The notes under the pieces were generated by a model that had not been told where the DNA came from, did not search any database, and saw only the letters and a program-made list of their open reading frames with translations. The position numbers were made by a program, and so were the translations under genes. From assembly GCF_000196735.1 (NCBI RefSeq), contig NC_014551.1, positions 1,731,001 through 1,795,000 on the forward strand: a stretch of 64,000 bases of DNA. The letters are read 5' to 3'. The DNA comes from Bacillus amyloliquefaciens DSM 7 = ATCC 23350 (GTDB lineage Bacteria; Bacillota; Bacilli; Bacillales; Bacillaceae). This document shows, piece by piece, positions 19,330 to 30,400 of this stretch (position 1 is its first letter; the number at the start of each line of letters is the position of its first letter).

Positions 19330-19367
19330 CGGTCATTCTCATTTTTATCGTGAGTTTGACCGTTTTG
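19330..19367 (+). terminator. Terminator after dapA
   Basis: CGGTCA pairs with TGACCG and, after a TT/TT mismatch, CTCA with TGAG; TTTTGT follows. Confidence 0.6.
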
Positions 19368-19404
19368 TCTACATATTGGTTTTCCCTAAACCTTCCGCTT
19401 CTTC

Positions 19405-19434
19405 TTGTTTTCTAAAATTGATATCAGTTATAAT
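19405..19434 (+). promoter_or_regulatory. Promoter of rnjB
   Basis: TTGTTT (19405-19410), 18-bp spacer, perfect TATAAT (19429-19434). Confidence 0.65.
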
Positions 19435-19481
19435 AGGAACAAGTGATGATGGACGGGTATGAGACTAGGAGGATACAGATT

Positions 19482-21149
19482 TTGAAAAAGAAAAATACAG
19501 AAAACGTCAGAATTATCGCCCTTGGCGGTGTCGGAGAAATTGGGAAGAACCTATATGTCATTGAAATTGACTCAGACATATTTGTAGTAGATGCGGGGCT
19601 GATGCACCCTGAAAATGAAATGCTCGGTATTGATGTCGTCATTCCGGATATTTCCTACTTAGTAGAACGGGCTGACCGCGTGAAGGCCATCTTTCTGACA
19701 CACGGACACGATGAAAACATCGGAGGCGTCTTTTATTTATTGAACAAGCTGTCGGTACCGGTATACGGAACGAAGCTTACGCTTGCTTTGCTGAGAGAAA
19801 AACTCAAGCAGTACGGGCATAATCGAAAAGCTGATTTACGTGAAGTTCATTCTAAATCAGTCATTACATTTGAATCAACAAAAGTATCGTTCTTTAAAAC
19901 GATTCACAGCATTCCGGATTCAGTGGGAGTCAGCTTCAAAACATCACTTGGCTCTATTGTATGCACGGGAGACTTCAAATTTGACCAGACGCCTGCATAT
20001 CACCAATCATGTGATATTGGCGAAATCGCTAAAATCGGAAACAGCGGTGTGCTTGCCCTGCTTTCTGACAGTGCCAATGCGGAGCGCCCGGGATACACTC
20101 CGTCAGAAGCAGATGTAAGCGGTGAAATTTCCGATGCGATGTACATTTCAGAAAATCGCGTCATCGTTGCCGTATTCGCGTCTAATATCAACCGGATCCA
20201 GCAAGTGATTCAGGCTGCCGCACAGAATGGCCGCAAACTTGCAATCGCCGGAAAAAATCTGCAAAACGTACTTCAGCTTGCACGAAAGCTCGGCTATATT
20301 GAAGCCGATGATGAACTGTTTATTCCGGTGCAGGATGTGAAAAAATATCCGAAGCGCGAAGTGGCAATTGTTACGGCAGGAAGCCATGGTGAGCCGTTAG
20401 CCGCTCTTACGCGGATGGCGAAGCAGGCGCACAAGCAGCTTAACATTGAAGAAGGAGATACCGTTGTCATTGCATCAACACCGATCCCGGGGCATGAATT
20501 GGTATATTCCAAAACCGTCAACCAGCTTGTCCGCGCCGGCGCTCAAGTCATTTTCGCCCAAAAACGCGTGCATGTGTCCGGCCACGGTTCACAGGAAGAA
20601 TTAAAACTAATGCTTAATTTGCTAAAACCGAAATATTTAATTCCGGTAAACGGTGAATTCAGAATGCAAAAAGCGCATTCCAAAATCGCTGAAGAAATCG
20701 GCATGAAACGCAGCGACATTTTCTTAATTGAAAAAGGCGACGTCGTTGAATTCCGCGGCCAGAATGTGAAAATCGGGGATAAGGTCACATACGGAAATGT
20801 CCTGATTGACGGCCTCGGTGTCGGCGACATCGGCAACATCGTGCTGAGAGACCGCCGCCTGCTGTCACAAGACGGCATTCTCATCGTCGTGATTACGCTT
20901 GATAAGCAGAAAAAGAACCTCGTATCGGGTCCTGAAATCATTACGCGCGGTTTCGTATATGTCAGAGAATCAGAAGGTTTAATTGTACAAGCTACTGAGC
21001 TCGTCCGCTCCATCGTGACTGAAGCGACGGAAACATCTGCAGTGGAATGGTCCACGCTGAAACAAGCCATGCGCGATGCGCTGAACCAATTCCTTTATGA
21101 AAAAACAAAACGCAAGCCGATGATCATTCCGATCATTATGGAAGTATAA
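19482..21149 (+). CDS. rnjB: Ribonuclease J2
   Basis: 555 residues. Partner of RNase J1 in mRNA decay; beta-lactamase fold with beta-CASP domain and C-terminal domain. The metal motif reads HGHDENIGG at 74-82 instead of HGHEDHIGG, so two metal ligands are altered, in line with the weak activity known for RNase J2. VAGKNL and [14 protein letters not shown] are beta-CASP segments. Start is TTG at 19482 with AGGAGG nine bases before; an in-frame ATG at 19443 gives 13 extra residues but has no good binding site. Confidence 0.95.
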   Translation: MKKKNTENVRIIALGGVGEIGKNLYVIEIDSDIFVVDAGLMHPENEMLGIDVVIPDISYLVERADRVKAIFLTHGHDENIGGVFYLLNKLSVPVYGTKLTLALLREKLKQYGHNRKADLREVHSKSVITFESTKVSFFKTIHSIPDSVGVSFKTSLGSIVCTGDFKFDQTPAYHQSCDIGEIAKIGNSGVLALLSDSANAERPGYTPSEADVSGEISDAMYISENRVIVAVFASNINRIQQVIQAAAQNGRKLAIAGKNLQNVLQLARKLGYIEADDELFIPVQDVKKYPKREVAIVTAGSHGEPLAALTRMAKQAHKQLNIEEGDTVVIASTPIPGHELVYSKTVNQLVRAGAQVIFAQKRVHVSGHGSQEELKLMLNLLKPKYLIPVNGEFRMQKAHSKIAEEIGMKRSDIFLIEKGDVVEFRGQNVKIGDKVTYGNVLIDGLGVGDIGNIVLRDRRLLSQDGILIVVITLDKQKKNLVSGPEIITRGFVYVRESEGLIVQATELVRSIVTEATETSAVEWSTLKQAMRDALNQFLYEKTKRKPMIIPIIMEV

Positions 21150-21156
21150 TATACAC

Positions 21157-21195
21157 AAAAGCCGGAGCGCATGATGGTGCGGCTTTTGTTTTTGT
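21157..21195 (+). terminator. Terminator after rnjB
   Basis: AAAAGCCG pairs with CGGCTTTT around a 15-base loop that can pair further; GTTTTTG follows. Confidence 0.7.
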
Positions 21196-21265
21196 TCATC
21201 TCCGGATGGAAATCCGCATCTTTGTTCATAATACAAAGAGACATTCGGAAAGGGTGAAAAATAAA

Positions 21266-22003
21266 ATGGATCATCGTATGGAAAACACCGAAGAACAGCA
21301 GCCCGAAAAATCAGATGCGAAAGACAGCCTTATGAGCAAAATTCAGCAGCTGGGAGAGACATCTCTGCCGCAAATGTCTCAGGATACCAATATTCACTGT
21401 CTGACAATCATCGGCCAAATTGAGGGGCATGTCCAGCTCCCGCCGCAAAATAAAACAACCAAATATGAACACGTCATTCCGCAAATCGTCGCCATTGAGC
21501 AAAATCCGAAAATTGAAGGCCTTCTGATCATTTTAAACACCGTCGGCGGCGATGTGGAAGCAGGTCTTGCGATTGCGGAAATGCTCGCATCCTTGTCAAA
21601 ACCCACCGTCTCAATCGTACTTGGCGGAGGCCACTCTATAGGTGTGCCGATTGCCGTGTCATGTGATCATAGCTTTATCGCGGAAACAGCGACAATGACC
21701 ATTCACCCCGTTCGGCTGACAGGTCTGGTTATCGGCGTCCCGCAAACGTTTGAATACTTGGACAAAATGCAGGAGCGGGTCGTCAACTTTGTGACCAATC
21801 ATTCCAATATTTCCGAAGAAAAATTCAAAGAACTGATGTTTTCAAAAGGAAACCTTACCCGGGATATCGGAACGAACGTAGTCGGCAAAGATGCGGCTGA
21901 TTACGGCTTAATTGACGCCGTCGGCGGCGTCGGACAGGCGATAAAAAAGCTGAATCAGCTGATTGAGGAACGAAAGGGCGAGGAAGGAAGGATGATTCAA
22001 TGA
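21266..22003 (+). CDS. tepA: ClpP-like protease TepA
   Basis: 245 residues, ClpP/crotonase fold. The serine in [11 protein letters not shown] is S124, the likely nucleophile; HPVRLTG follows at about residue 153. The family degrades spore small acid-soluble or secretory proteins according to B. subtilis reports; the exact substrate is uncertain. An N-terminal Glu/Gln-rich stretch of about 35 residues precedes the domain. Start ATG 21266 with AAAGGGTGA upstream. Its stop overlaps the ylzJ start (ATGA), so they are coupled. Confidence 0.9.
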   Translation: MDHRMENTEEQQPEKSDAKDSLMSKIQQLGETSLPQMSQDTNIHCLTIIGQIEGHVQLPPQNKTTKYEHVIPQIVAIEQNPKIEGLLIILNTVGGDVEAGLAIAEMLASLSKPTVSIVLGGGHSIGVPIAVSCDHSFIAETATMTIHPVRLTGLVIGVPQTFEYLDKMQERVVNFVTNHSNISEEKFKELMFSKGNLTRDIGTNVVGKDAADYGLIDAVGGVGQAIKKLNQLIEERKGEEGRMIQ

Positions 22004-22209
22004 TCCTTTATACCGTCATGCCCCAAGAAGTCGTTTACGGTCATGAAGCAGAACAAAGCGTGCATGAACAGGTAGATTACGCCGGTGTGCCGCTGTTAGT
22101 TGAAATGAAGGGAAATGAAGCTGAAGTCGTACAGATTCTAAGTACGAACCCGATGGATTTTCTGAATCCGGACATCGCTCCGGGACAAAAAATTAAGTTG
22201 AAAATCTAA
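22000..22209 (+). CDS. ylzJ: YlzJ-like small protein
   Basis: 69 residues, YlzJ family; function unknown. The N-terminal [13 protein letters not shown] and the conserved ending [16 protein letters not shown] identify it. Overlaps tepA by 4 bases, so it is probably translated by coupling and may work with TepA (inference). Confidence 0.85.
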   Translation: MILYTVMPQEVVYGHEAEQSVHEQVDYAGVPLLVEMKGNEAEVVQILSTNPMDFLNPDIAPGQKIKLKI

Positions 22210-22242
22210 CCGGCATTCAGTCCGTTTCTCAGGGGCAAAATA

Positions 22243-22251
22243 TGCTATAAT
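22243..22251 (+). promoter_or_regulatory. Extended -10 promoter ahead of spoIIIE
   Basis: TGC-TATAAT, an extended -10 (TGnTATAAT) with perfect core at 22246-22251. No good -35 is present at 16-18 bp, which extended -10 promoters tolerate. Predicted start is near 22258. Confidence 0.5.
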
Positions 22252-22270
22252 AGGGGAATCCTACAGAAAA

Positions 22271-22297
22271 ATGCAGCCGGTAAAAGGCTGCTTTTCT
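22271..22297 (+). terminator. Terminator-like hairpin in the spoIIIE leader
   Basis: GCAGCC (22273-22278) pairs with GGCTGC (22286-22291), followed by TTTTCTT. It lies ~15 nt after the predicted start at 22258 and ~45 nt before spoIIIE. Confidence 0.55.
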
Positions 22298-22343
22298 TCA
22301 TGATGTATGGTTTTACATTTTTTAACGCAGTAAGGTGATGAGT

Positions 22344-24689
22344 GTGGCAAAGAAAAAACGGAAATCTAAAAAGAAACAAGAGAGTAAGCTCAATATAAAA
22401 TACGAGCTAAGCGGACTGCTCTGTGTTGCAATCTCGATTATTGCTGTTTTGCAGCTCGGCGTTGTGGGACAGACATTTGTGTACCTGTTCCGTTTTTTTG
22501 CCGGAGAGTGGTTTATTTTATGCTTACTGGCGCTGTTCCTTCTGGGAATTTCGCTGTTTTGGAAAAAGAAGAGTCCGAGTCTTTTAACGAGAAGAAAGGC
22601 GGGATTGTACTGTATTATCGCCAGTATTTTGCTGCTGTCTCACGTACAGCTCTTTAAAAATCTGTCCCATCATGGGTCGATTCAGTCGGCAAGTGTCATC
22701 GGCAACACGTGGGAGCTGTTTATGATCGATATGAAACAGCAGGCTGCCTCACCTGACTTGGGGGGCGGTATGATCGGCGCGGTACTGTTTGCAGCTGCCC
22801 ACTTTTTATTTGCATCAACGGGTTCACAGATTATGGCGATCGTGCTGATCTTAATGGGACTGATTCTTGTAACGGGCCGTTCGTTGCAGGAAACGCTCAA
22901 AAAGTGGACGAGCCCCGTCGGCGGGTTTATCCGCGGGCAATGGCAGGCATTTCTTGAAGATATGAAAACAGTCAGAACGAATATGTCTTCGCCGAAAACG
23001 AAAACAAAAAAACGTGTTCAAAAGAAAAAAGAAGAGCCTGAACCGGAGGAAGAGGATGAGGAAATCATTTCGCCGATCATCCATTCAGAGCCGATTATTT
23101 CAAGCTTTTCAGATCGTGAGGAGCAGCGCGACGAGCCGCTGATTCCTGAAAAGACGCAGGAGACGGCACAAGCGGCACAAGAAGAGCCTTCCGGCGGCGT
23201 CCAAGACAGTGACGAAACGCCCGCGGCTCCGCCGATGACGTTTACAGAGCTGGAAAATAAGGATTATCAAATGCCTTCCTTGGACATACTGGCTGACCCG
23301 AAACATACCGGCCAGCAGACAGATAAGAAAAACATTTACGAGAATGCAAGAAAACTCGAGCGCACCTTTCAAAGCTTCGGCGTAAAGGCGAAAGTGACGC
23401 AGGTTCATCTCGGTCCGGCCGTCACAAAATATGAAGTATATCCGGACGTCGGGGTCAAAGTCAGCAAAATCGTCAATCTGAGCGATGACCTCGCGCTCGC
23501 GCTGGCCGCGAAAGATATCCGGATAGAAGCGCCGATTCCGGGCAAATCAGCAATCGGCATCGAGGTGCCGAATGCTGAAGTTGCGATGGTTTCCTTAAAA
23601 GAAGTGCTTGAATCCAAGCTCAACGACAAGCCGGATGCGAAGCTTCTGATCGGCTTGGGGCGAAATATTTCCGGAGAAGCCGTGCTTGCCGAACTGAACA
23701 AAATGCCCCACCTGCTTGTAGCGGGAGCAACGGGAAGCGGGAAAAGCGTATGTGTCAACGGAATTATTACGAGCATCCTGATGAGAGCCAAACCGCATGA
23801 AGTGAAAATGATGATGATTGACCCGAAAATGGTTGAGCTGAATGTATATAACGGCATTCCTCATCTGCTTGCGCCGGTCGTGACAGATCCGAAAAAGGCC
23901 TCACAGGCTTTGAAAAAGGTCGTCAATGAGATGGAGCGCCGCTATGAGCTGTTCTCCCATACGGGCACGAGAAATATAGAAGGCTATAATGATCATATCA
24001 AGCGGTCAAATGCCTCAGAAGAAGTAAAGCAGCCTGAGCTGCCGTACATCGTCGTGATCGTTGACGAGCTTGCCGATCTGATGATGGTCGCTTCTTCCGA
24101 CGTGGAAGATTCGATTACGAGACTTTCCCAGATGGCACGGGCGGCAGGCATTCATTTGATTATCGCGACACAGCGGCCTTCAGTCGACGTCATTACCGGA
24201 GTGATTAAAGCCAACATCCCGTCGAGAATCGCCTTCAGTGTCTCATCTCAGACCGATTCACGGACGATTTTAGACATGGGCGGCGCTGAAAAGCTTCTGG
24301 GGCGCGGAGATATGCTGTTTCTGCCCGTAGGCGCGAATAAGCCGGTTCGGGTGCAGGGGGCATTCTTATCGGATGAAGAGGTTGAGCATGTCGTAGATCA
24401 TGTCATCACACAGCAAAAAGCGCAGTATCAAGAAGAAATGATTCCGGAAGAAACTGCGGAAACACACAGTGAAGTAACGGATGATCTGTATGATGAAGCG
24501 GTCGATTTGATTATCGGCATGCAGACGGCTTCTGTCTCTATGCTTCAAAGACGGTTCAGAATCGGTTACACGAGGGCTGCCCGTCTGATTGACGCAATGG
24601 AGGAGCGGGGCGTCGTCGGGCCGTATGAAGGAAGCAAACCGAGGGAAGTACTATTATCAAAAGAACAATACGATGAGCTCTCTTCTTAA
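22344..24689 (+). CDS. spoIIIE: DNA translocase SpoIIIE
   Basis: 781 residues. Membrane-anchored FtsK-type motor that pumps the chromosome into the forespore and clears trapped DNA from septa. Four membrane segments lie in about 20-165, then an acidic Pro/Glu-rich linker (about 215-300), a core ATPase with Walker A GATGSGKS at 461-468 and Walker [10 protein letters not shown], and a C-terminal winged-helix gamma domain (about 715-781; [13 protein letters not shown]) that reads SRS sites. I start at GTG 22344, five bases after AAGGTGA; ATG 22338 overlaps that site. Confidence 0.97.
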   Translation: MAKKKRKSKKKQESKLNIKYELSGLLCVAISIIAVLQLGVVGQTFVYLFRFFAGEWFILCLLALFLLGISLFWKKKSPSLLTRRKAGLYCIIASILLLSHVQLFKNLSHHGSIQSASVIGNTWELFMIDMKQQAASPDLGGGMIGAVLFAAAHFLFASTGSQIMAIVLILMGLILVTGRSLQETLKKWTSPVGGFIRGQWQAFLEDMKTVRTNMSSPKTKTKKRVQKKKEEPEPEEEDEEIISPIIHSEPIISSFSDREEQRDEPLIPEKTQETAQAAQEEPSGGVQDSDETPAAPPMTFTELENKDYQMPSLDILADPKHTGQQTDKKNIYENARKLERTFQSFGVKAKVTQVHLGPAVTKYEVYPDVGVKVSKIVNLSDDLALALAAKDIRIEAPIPGKSAIGIEVPNAEVAMVSLKEVLESKLNDKPDAKLLIGLGRNISGEAVLAELNKMPHLLVAGATGSGKSVCVNGIITSILMRAKPHEVKMMMIDPKMVELNVYNGIPHLLAPVVTDPKKASQALKKVVNEMERRYELFSHTGTRNIEGYNDHIKRSNASEEVKQPELPYIVVIVDELADLMMVASSDVEDSITRLSQMARAAGIHLIIATQRPSVDVITGVIKANIPSRIAFSVSSQTDSRTILDMGGAEKLLGRGDMLFLPVGANKPVRVQGAFLSDEEVEHVVDHVITQQKAQYQEEMIPEETAETHSEVTDDLYDEAVDLIIGMQTASVSMLQRRFRIGYTRAARLIDAMEERGVVGPYEGSKPREVLLSKEQYDELSS

Positions 24690-24705
24690 AAAGAAGAGGG
24701 CTTTC
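24678..24705 (+). terminator. Possible terminator overlapping the spoIIIE stop
   Basis: CTCTTCTT pairs with AAGAAGAG around the stop codon; the following GGCTTTCAC is a poor U tract. Confidence 0.35.
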
Positions 24706-24813
24706 ACTTAAAATAATACTGTCAAAATCATCCCTGTTTATTTTTTTATCAAAACATGATATAGTTGTCCCAATTGTTCAATAATTTAAGAAAGTGGTTT
24801 ACGGAGGGGAAAC

Positions 24814-25539
24814 ATGTCTACAAAAGCTGACAATCGTCACTTGTATTTAAAAGTGATTGAGCGAATCAAAGAGGATATAAAAAACGGAATTTACACCGAA
24901 AAGGAAAAGCTTCCTTCTGAATTTGAGCTTTCAAAATCGATGGGTGTCAGCCGGGCGACTCTGCGTGAAGCTTTACGTATCCTTGAAGAGGAGCATGTGA
25001 TTATCAGAAGGCACGGTGTGGGCACTTTCGTCCATACAAAACCGCTGTTTCTTTCAGGTATTGAACAGCTCAACAGCGTGACGAAAATGATTCAGCAAGC
25101 GAACATGGTGCCGGGTACGATTTTTTTGTCGTCCCAGGTCATTACACCGTCTGATGAAGATATTGCAAGATTCCGGCTTGAGCCTGAGCAGGAGCTTTTT
25201 TATTTGGAGCGCGTGAGAACGGCAAGCGGCACTCCGGTCGTTTACTGTTTAGATACGATTCCGATGGACATTCTGCCGAATTCTTTCTGTCATGAACAGG
25301 AGTCCATTTTTGATCTCTTGGAAAAAAACTCGGGATCGGTGATCAGCTATGCCGTTGCTGATATTGAACCGATCGGATATCACGATACGATTTCACCCGT
25401 TTTGGAATGTGAGCCGGAGACGTCGCTTTTATTATTGAAACAAACCCACTATAATCAGCATGATGAACCTGTATTATATTCATTAAATTATTTCCGCGCT
25501 GATAAGTTCCGCTTTCATGTTGTAAGAAAACGTTTTTAA
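24814..25539 (+). CDS. ymfC: GntR-family regulator YmfC
   Basis: 241 residues. Winged helix at the N-terminus (about 8-75, [24 protein letters not shown] is the recognition part) and a UTRA ligand domain (about 95-235), i.e. the HutC/FarR-type subgroup. Ligand unknown; UTRA regulators usually sense sugar or amino-acid phosphates or fatty acids. Start ATG with ACGGAGGGG upstream. It precedes the MFS exporter by a terminator, as in B. subtilis; control of that exporter is inference. Confidence 0.85.
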   Translation: MSTKADNRHLYLKVIERIKEDIKNGIYTEKEKLPSEFELSKSMGVSRATLREALRILEEEHVIIRRHGVGTFVHTKPLFLSGIEQLNSVTKMIQQANMVPGTIFLSSQVITPSDEDIARFRLEPEQELFYLERVRTASGTPVVYCLDTIPMDILPNSFCHEQESIFDLLEKNSGSVISYAVADIEPIGYHDTISPVLECEPETSLLLLKQTHYNQHDEPVLYSLNYFRADKFRFHVVRKRF

Positions 25540-25567
25540 AACAGACGCGTCATGTGTCTGTTTTTTT
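25539..25567 (+). terminator. Terminator after ymfC
   Basis: AAACAGAC pairs with GTCTGTTT, then a T tract. Its position argues against the exporter gene starting at the in-frame ATG 25552. Confidence 0.75.
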
Positions 25568-25650
25568 ATTTGCGCCGTTCGTACATACTTTGTTTGCCGC
25601 AAGGCACAATAAAACAGGAAACAACCAAGTATAGTGAATGGGTGAATAAG

Positions 25651-26880
25651 TTGAGTAAGAAGAAAAATGGAACGAAAAATATCATTGCTTTGGCTTCTGT
25701 ACCGCTCGTCATGACACTCGGGAATTCCATGCTGATTCCAGTGCTTCCGATGATTGAAAAGAAGCTGTCCATATCGTCTTTTCAAGTATCGTTAATTATA
25801 ACGGTCTATTCGATTGTGGCGATTATTTGTATTCCGATTGCCGGATATCTGTCCGATAAATTCGGAAGAAAAAAGGTTCTTCTGCCTTGTCTTCTCATAG
25901 CCGGTGCGGGCGGTGCGCTTGCCGCAATAGCTTCCACCGCGTTCAAGCATCCATATCCCATTATCTTGGCGGGACGGGTGCTTCAGGGAATCGGTTCGGC
26001 AGGGGCGGCTCCTGTGGTGATGCCGTTTATCGGTGATTTGTTCAAGGGGGATGATGAGCGGATTACCGCGGGGCTCGGCGACATTGAGACGTCTAACACC
26101 GCCGGGAAAGTATTAAGCCCGATTATCGGGTCGCTCTTGGCCGCTTGGTTTTGGTTTATGCCATTTTGGTTCATTCCGTTTTTTTCGCTCATCAGTTTTT
26201 TTCTCGTTTTGTTTTTGGTGGCAAAGCCGGAGGAACAAAAAGAAGCGCCTTCTATTTCTGAATTTGTGAAAAATGTGGGCCGCATATTTAAGCGTGACGG
26301 ACGCTGGCTCTTTACGGTGTTTATTATCGGCTGCGTGATTATGTTTTTGCTGTTCGGGGTTCTGTTTTATTTATCAGACTCGCTGGAGAAGAAATACGGA
26401 ATTGACGGTGTGGCTAAAGGAGCGCTTTTGGCAATCCCGCTTTTATTTCTATCCGTCAGTTCATATATATCAGGCAGAAAAATCGGGAAAGACCAAGGCA
26501 AAATGAAGTTTTGCATCGTTTTCGGAATGAGTGCCGTGACACTGTCATTTATCGGCCTGTGGTGGAATCACAGTTTTTATTTATTATTTATCTTCTTGTG
26601 TGTCAGCGGTATCGGAATCGGAATGGCATTACCGGCTTTAGACGCTGTCATCACAGAAGGTGTAAACAACGAAGAATCGGGAACCATCACCTCATTTTAT
26701 AACAGCATGCGGTTTATCGGAGTAGCGGCGGGACCGCCAATATTTGCTGCGCTGATGTCAAATGCGGGCTGGCTGATTTTTATTTTATCCGCTTTTTGCG
26801 GCATTGTATCAGTATTCTTAGCGCTGTTAAATATCTCTTCTCAAGCAAAAGAAAAAAAGGAATCATTAAAGACGGTGTAA
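25651..26880 (+). CDS. ymfD: MFS drug/siderophore exporter, YmfD type
   Basis: 409 residues with about 12 membrane segments, drug:H+ antiporter family. The loop motif GYLSDKFGRKK between helices 2 and 3 is the MFS signature A, and GRVLQGIGSAGAAPVV matches motif C. The B. subtilis protein at this locus (called YmfD or YmfE) has been linked to bacillibactin export; transfer of that substrate is inference. I start at TTG 25651 with GGGTGA five bases before. The open frame reaches back to 25552 through a terminator and gives 33 residues of unlikely sequence. Confidence 0.85.
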   Translation: MSKKKNGTKNIIALASVPLVMTLGNSMLIPVLPMIEKKLSISSFQVSLIITVYSIVAIICIPIAGYLSDKFGRKKVLLPCLLIAGAGGALAAIASTAFKHPYPIILAGRVLQGIGSAGAAPVVMPFIGDLFKGDDERITAGLGDIETSNTAGKVLSPIIGSLLAAWFWFMPFWFIPFFSLISFFLVLFLVAKPEEQKEAPSISEFVKNVGRIFKRDGRWLFTVFIIGCVIMFLLFGVLFYLSDSLEKKYGIDGVAKGALLAIPLLFLSVSSYISGRKIGKDQGKMKFCIVFGMSAVTLSFIGLWWNHSFYLLFIFLCVSGIGIGMALPALDAVITEGVNNEESGTITSFYNSMRFIGVAAGPPIFAALMSNAGWLIFILSAFCGIVSVFLALLNISSQAKEKKESLKTV

Positions 26881-26913
26881 TCTGCACTTTCTTTTTTTAT
26901 TTTATTTTGAATA

Positions 26914-26942
26914 TTGACATGATACCGTCTGCTCGTTATCCT
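26914..26942 (+). promoter_or_regulatory. Promoter of the MarR-MMPL operon
   Basis: Perfect TTGACA (26914-26919), 17-bp spacer, TATCCT (26937-26942). Confidence 0.7.
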
Positions 26943-26971
26943 TTAATAGTTAAACATATTAACTATTAAAG
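26941..26971 (+). promoter_or_regulatory. 31-bp palindromic operator, probable MarR site
   Basis: Arms CTTTAATAGTTAA (26941-26953) and TTAACTATTAAAG (26959-26971) are perfect reverse complements around ACATA. The palindrome begins in the -10 box, covers the expected transcription start and ends at the ribosome binding site, the usual place for autorepression by a MarR dimer. As RNA it could also fold into a 13-bp hairpin. Confidence 0.75.
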
Positions 26972-26984
26972 GAGGGGGAAAAGA

Positions 26985-27440
26985 GTGCACGAAGAAAAAG
27001 TAAAACAGCTGATTCAGCGTTATTCTGATGTATACCTGCACGTCTTAAAAAAAATTGACAGCATTATCGCCGAGAAAGTGAACAAAGAGCTTACATTGGA
27101 TCAATATTACATACTCCGCTATATTATGCTCAATCCCGATTGCAAATCAATTGAACTTGCCGCCGTGTGCCACGTCAACAAAAGCGCCATTACCTCTATG
27201 ACGAACCGCCTGCATGAAAAAGGATACATCAAAAGAGAACGGAGCCAAAGCGACCGCCGGAGCATCCTGTTAAACGTCACGGAAAAGGGGACGGAAGTAT
27301 TTCACCGTGTGGAGCGGCGGATTGAGGATCTCGTCCGTTCATATATTATGTATTTTGATGAAGACGAGGCGGAAATGTTCGTTAATACATACGAAAAATT
27401 ATACAGATTGATGATGGCAGAGGAGGATCAGCAGACATAA
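26985..27440 (+). CDS. MarR-family transcriptional regulator
   Basis: 151 residues, one MarR domain. The winged helix runs about 35-110: SIELAAVCHVNKSAITSMTNRL is the recognition helix region and RSQSDRRSILLNVTEKG the wing. Helices at both ends should form the dimer. Start GTG 26985 with AGGAGGGGG upstream. Its stop TAA shares one base with the ATG of the transporter, so the pair is an operon. Expected to repress itself and the transporter through the palindrome at 26941 and to be released by a small ligand (inference). I do not recall this gene at this place in B. subtilis 168; a ydgG-ydgH pair elsewhere in that genome is similar in kind. Confidence 0.85.
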   Translation: MHEEKVKQLIQRYSDVYLHVLKKIDSIIAEKVNKELTLDQYYILRYIMLNPDCKSIELAAVCHVNKSAITSMTNRLHEKGYIKRERSQSDRRSILLNVTEKGTEVFHRVERRIEDLVRSYIMYFDEDEAEMFVNTYEKLYRLMMAEEDQQT

Positions 27441-30400
27441 TGAAAAAAATTATCCAAGCCCGCTGGATCATCGCCGCGGCATGGATCGCCGCAACGGTGA
27501 TATTTATGCTTACAGCGCCTGATATGGCTGAATTGACACGGGAGAAAGGCCAGATTTCCGTACCGGACGGATATTCCTCTTCAGACGCCCGCAAACTGAT
27601 TGATGACATGTCTGATTCAGATGCACCGTCTTCTTCCGCCGTCATCGTCTTTCACGAAAAAGGCTTAATGACAGACAAAAAAGATCGTTTACAGAAAGCC
27701 GTCAGCACTTTGTCTGAACATAAAGAAGCGCTTCATATTAAAACGGTGACCTCATATTTCGGGGAAAAAAATGACGACATCAAAAAACAGCTGCTGTCAA
27801 AAGACAAACAAACGATGCTTGTTCAGCTGCAGCTTGATACATCAAAAAACAATATCATTGCAATAAAAAATAAAATTGATAAAGAGCTCAAACCGTACGG
27901 CGTATCATACGGCATTACAGGCCAGTCGCTGATTGACGAAGATGTGTTAAAAAGCTCTCAGGACGGCTTGAAAAAGACTGAATATATAACGGTTGCCTTT
28001 ATCCTGATCGTGCTGATCCTTGTATTCCGGTCAGTGGTCGCGCCGTTTGTGCCGCTATTATCAGTATTAATCTCTTATTTAGTCAGCCAATCCATTGTCG
28101 CTTTTTTAGTCGATCAGCTGGATTTTCCGCTTTCAACCTTTACTCAGATTTTTATGGTTGCGATTATGTTCGGAATCGGCACAGACTACTGCATTCTGCT
28201 TCTCAGCCGGTTTAAAGAAGAACTGTCTCACGGCGCTGATATTAGAGAAGCGATCGTTGTGACCTACAAAACGGCCGGAAAGACGGTTTTGTACAGCGGC
28301 GGAGCGGTGCTGATCGGATTTGCCTGCATCGGATTTGCGACATTTAAGCTGTATCAGTCGGCAGCCGCCGTTGCAGTCGGTGTCGCAGTGCTGCTGCTTG
28401 CACTCATGACGATTGTGCCGTTTTTTATGGCTGTTTTAGGAAAAAGGTTGTTTTGGCCTGTCAGAGGCGATATTTCCCATCCTCAAAGCAAAGCATGGGA
28501 AACAGCAGGAACGTTCTCGTTTAAGCGGCCGCTTATCAGTCTGGCAATCGTCGCGGTATTTACCGTCCCGCCGATCCTTCTTTACAAAGGCGCGCTATCT
28601 TACAACAGCCTTGACGAGATCGGGGATAAATATGAATCCGTCCGCGCCTTCAATACGATTTCAGATGCATTCGGACCGGGAGAACTTCTTCCGGCAACAG
28701 TCGTCATAAAAAATGACGAGGCATTAAATACCGAAAAACACCTGATTGATATCGAAAAAATCAGCAGGGAACTTGAAAAGACAGAGGGTGTGAAAACGGT
28801 CAGAAGCGCCACGCGCCCTACAGGGAACGGATTGAATCAATTATTTGTCACAAATCAGGCAAAACAGCTCCAAGAAGGTCTAGGCAAAGGCAATACAGGG
28901 CTTGAAAAAATAACAGACGGATTAGGGAATGCCGCAAAGTCGTTAGCTGATTCACAGCCGCAGATCGAAGAGTCGGGGAAAAGCGTCAATCAGCTTATTG
29001 ACGGGACATTGTCTCTGAAATCCGGGCTTTCTGATATAGGAGAGAACCTGAATAAGCTGCAGGCTGGCGTGAACAAGAATAAAGCCGGTGTCGCTCAAAT
29101 GAGAAAGCAGATTGAAGAGCAGAAACAAATGCTGTCTGCGCAGCTCAGTCAAAGCAGCGGTCTCGCATCAGAAACGCAAAACGCTTTAAAACTGGTAAAA
29201 ACCCTTCTGCCGATGAAAAATGAAGCCAGCAGGCAGCTTGCCGATCTGAACAAGCAGCTTGACCGGCTGCCGTTTGCAAAATTGGAAGCGTCGGTACCGG
29301 CAGTAAAAACCGATCCCTCCTATCAAGAGATCAAATCGGCTTTTACAAGCGTTCAGTCAGCCGTTTCCAAAGCAAATGCAGACGCAGAAGCGTTTTCTAA
29401 ACAGGTAGACAGTCAAAAGGATAATCTGCAGCAAGCGGAAAAACAATTTGCCCGGCTGTCAGCCGCTCAACAGAAGATTGACACTCAAATTAACGCAATG
29501 ATCAACGGCCTGACCAGAATTGAAAACGGCCTTCAGCAAGTATCAGACGGACAGGGGGCTCTCGCCGGACAAATGCCGCGTCTTGAATCGGCGGCAGGAC
29601 AGCTTGCGGAGGGCCAGAAAAAAATGCAAAGCGGCCTCGGTGATTTTTCTTCCCAGCTCAGTGATCTTTCTTCCGGGCTTAACGATAGTGTAAAAGGGCT
29701 TAAGAAGGTTTCAAGCGGCATGATGGGGGCGAATGATTATCTGGGTGAACTTCATAAGGCGTCAGACAAAGAAATGGCGGGCTGGTTCGTGCCGCAAGAC
29801 GCATTGAAAAGCAGTGATTTCAAAAGCGTGTTTAATACGTACATGTCAGAAGACAGAAAAACGACAGAATTGACCGTCGTTCTTGATAACAATCCTTATT
29901 CAAATACGGCCATTCAAGATATTCAAGCGATCAAAGCGAGCGTAAAAAGGGTCATTCCGAATACGGATTTGAAGAATGCCTCTTTCGGCGTCTCCGGGGT
30001 CTCGAGCATGAATGCCGATTTAAAAGAAGTATCGGATTCAGACTTCAAACGGACGGCGATGTTTATGCTGGCGGGCATTTTTCTGATTCTCATCGTCATG
30101 CTGCGTTCCCTCATTATGCCTGTTTATTTAGTGGCTTCGCTCGTCCTGACGTATTTCGCATCCATCGGCGTGACGGAGTACATCTTTACACACTTTTTCG
30201 GGTATCCGGGGGTGAACTGGGCCGTGCCGTTCTTCGGCTTTGTCATTCTGATGGCTCTGGGCGTGGATTATTCCATCTTCCTGATGGACCGTTTTAATGA
30301 GCTGAAAAAAGAAGGAACGGAAGCGGCAATGATCAGCAGTATGAAAAATATGGGCTCAGTCATCATTTCTGCGGCAATTATTTTAGCGGGAACCTTTGCG

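Noticed and set aside
25552-25650. 33 extra N-terminal codons of the MFS exporter
   Set aside because: The ATG at 25552 lies within the terminator of the previous gene, and the encoded segment (Cys/Tyr/Arg-rich) is unlike MFS starts. TTG 25651 has a proper ribosome binding site.
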